Origin: CAILZL01 sp050181835
GTDB taxonomy: Bacteria; Pseudomonadota; Gammaproteobacteria; Steroidobacterales; Steroidobacteraceae
DNA: 64,000 nucleotides
Assembly: GCA_050181835.1 (NCBI GenBank)
Contig: JBFXCU010000001.1
Span: 186,001 to 250,000, forward strand
Direction of reading: 5' to 3'
Shown here: one piece after another, positions 62,955 through 64,000 of the stretch
Numbering within the stretch: the stretch's first letter is position 1
How the letters are laid out: the number at the start of each line of letters is the position of its first letter
Made by a program: the position numbers and the translations under genes
Notes under the pieces: generated by a model
Databases searched by the model: none
What the model saw: only the letters and a program-made list of their open reading frames with translations
What the model was told of the DNA's origin: nothing

Positions 62955-64000
62955 ATGAACTTGTTGGTTGTACAGCGCATTCTCGGCATCTTATTGATAC
63001 TGTTTAGCGTCACCATGTTGCCACCTGCGGGAGTTTCGCTGTTTTATCAGGACGATAATCTTGCGCCATTTCTGGATGCATTTTTCGGCTTGCTGGCAAC
63101 GGGGTTACTGATCTGGTGGCCAGTGCGACATGAGAAGCGGGAACTACGGCTGCGCGATGGGTTTCTAGTGGTGGCGATGTTCTGGGTGGTGCTAAGTCTC
63201 GCGGGCGCAGTGCCACTGGTGCTATCAGACAACCCAAACATTCCACTAACGTTCGCGGTGTTTGAAGCGGTATCCGGCTTCACCACTACCGGCGCTACCG
63301 TACTGGTGGGGCTGGACGATATGCCCAAGTCATTACTGTATTACCGCTTTCAGATTCAATGGTTGGGTGGTATCGGCATTGTCGTCTTGGCTGTCGCGTT
63401 GCTACCCATGTTGGGTATCGGCGGTATGCAATTGCTCAAAGCAGAAACACCCGGACAGGTAAAAGACTCCAAACTCACGCCGCGTATCAAAGAAACCGCC
63501 AAAGCCCTGTGGGTGATCTATGTACTGCTGACGATTGCCTGCGCTACCGCTTATTGGATTGCCGGTATGACGCCTTTTGATGCCATTGGCCACAGCTTTA
63601 CCACGATCTCAACCGCTGGCTTTTCCAGTCACGATGCCAGTCTCGGCTACTTCGACAGCCCCGCAATTGAAACCGTCGCCATTATCTTCATGTTTATTGG
63701 TGGGATTAACTTCACACTACATTTCGTTGCCTGGCGAAAGCTAAGCATGCGTGACTATTGGCGTGATTCCGAATTGCGCGCTTATACCGGCCTACTGCTC
63801 ATCAGTGTCACCATTTGTGCTCTGGTGTTAGTCATCAGTGGCACCTTTGATAGCGGCACTGTTGCCGTGCGCAGCGCTTTGTTTCATGTGCTGGCATTAA
63901 TGACCGGCACTGGCTTCACTGCCCATGATTTCTCGGTATGGCCCGGTGCATTACCAGTCATGCTGATTCTGATTACGTTTGCTGGTGGCTGTGCCGGCTC
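62955..64000 (+). CDS. trkH: Trk potassium uptake protein TrkH (second copy, partial)
   Basis: The frame is open from the ATG at 62955 to the end of the window, about 348 residues, with the C-terminal third missing. It starts MNLLVVQRILGILL, like the first copy, and repeats its motifs: SGFTTTGATV, STAGFSSHDA, MTGTGFTAHD and the beginning of GGCAGS. Many synonymous and amino-acid differences from the first copy show an old duplication. Why two TrkH proteins are kept beside one TrkA is not evident from the sequence. Confidence 0.93.
   Translation, partial: MNLLVVQRILGILLILFSVTMLPPAGVSLFYQDDNLAPFLDAFFGLLATGLLIWWPVRHEKRELRLRDGFLVVAMFWVVLSLAGAVPLVLSDNPNIPLTFAVFEAVSGFTTTGATVLVGLDDMPKSLLYYRFQIQWLGGIGIVVLAVALLPMLGIGGMQLLKAETPGQVKDSKLTPRIKETAKALWVIYVLLTIACATAYWIAGMTPFDAIGHSFTTISTAGFSSHDASLGYFDSPAIETVAIIFMFIGGINFTLHFVAWRKLSMRDYWRDSELRAYTGLLLISVTICALVLVISGTFDSGTVAVRSALFHVLALMTGTGFTAHDFSVWPGALPVMLILITFAGGCAG

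Noticed and set aside
1..64000. CRISPR arrays, tRNA and rRNA genes
   Set aside because: No regularly spaced direct repeats and no tRNA- or rRNA-like conserved blocks were noticed in the intergenic regions on reading; a dedicated scan was not possible.

Overview
The window is a chromosomal segment of a gammaproteobacterium, with base composition near 50-55% G+C by eye. This is inferred from gene content and order: petABC-sspAB, ibaG-murA beside a DegS-type protease, secB-gpsA, envC beside a YibN-type rhodanese, atpIBEFHAGDC beside parAB-rsmG, and yicC-gmk-rpoZ-spoT-ridA-recG. The genus cannot be fixed from the sequence. The encoded physiology is aerobic respiration (bc1 complex, diheme cytochrome c4, proton-type F1Fo ATPase, a UbiA for ubiquinone), glycogen metabolism, c-di-GMP signalling, (p)ppGpp control and K+ uptake.

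Layout. 0-5 kb is a signalling block: the tail of a response regulator, a CheX-type phosphatase, an HD-GYP protein with a degenerate receiver, and, divergent from it, a TonB protein with a receiver-like N terminus. 5-6.4 kb is a MATE transporter. 6.4-15.4 kb, all on the minus strand, is a GGDEF-EAL protein followed by glgB, glgX and malQ; a perfect 38-nt palindrome overlaps the glgB start and encloses its ribosome binding site. 15.6-19.1 kb holds envC, a rhodanese, grxC, secB and gpsA. 19.1-21.2 kb holds a MoeB-rhodanese fusion flanked by decayed DNA. 21.2-27.8 kb holds sspAB, petABC, a DegS-type protease, murA and ibaG. 27.8-32.5 kb is an accessory stretch: an antiporter and DUF389 pair, an IS3 transposase remnant, a frameshifted acetyltransferase, a CBS protein and a DUF2934 protein. 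32.6-47.6 kb is a long minus-strand housekeeping run: slyD, glmS, glmU, the complete ATP synthase operon, parAB, rsmG, cytochrome c4 and rpmE. 47.65-48.17 kb is a gene-free stretch with inverted DnaA boxes and an AT-rich tract, a candidate replication origin. 48.2-51.5 kb (minus) holds hemW, rdgB, rph and a PP2C phosphatase. 51.6-64 kb (almost all plus) holds yicC, gmk, rpoZ, spoT, ridA, recG, ubiA, trkA and two tandem trkH genes, the second cut by the window end.

How it fits together. The nearly uniform minus strand to the left of 51.5 kb and plus strand to the right of it, with parAB and the DnaA-box cluster close by, suggests the window spans or lies near the replication origin. The least usual parts are the receiver-like modules lacking phosphorylation residues in two divergent genes, the structured glgB leader, and several gene remnants found by joining reading frames (an IS3 transposase, a GNAT acetyltransferase and a secreted NARDRIG-type domain). 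No CRISPR array, rRNA, tRNA or intact mobile element was seen.
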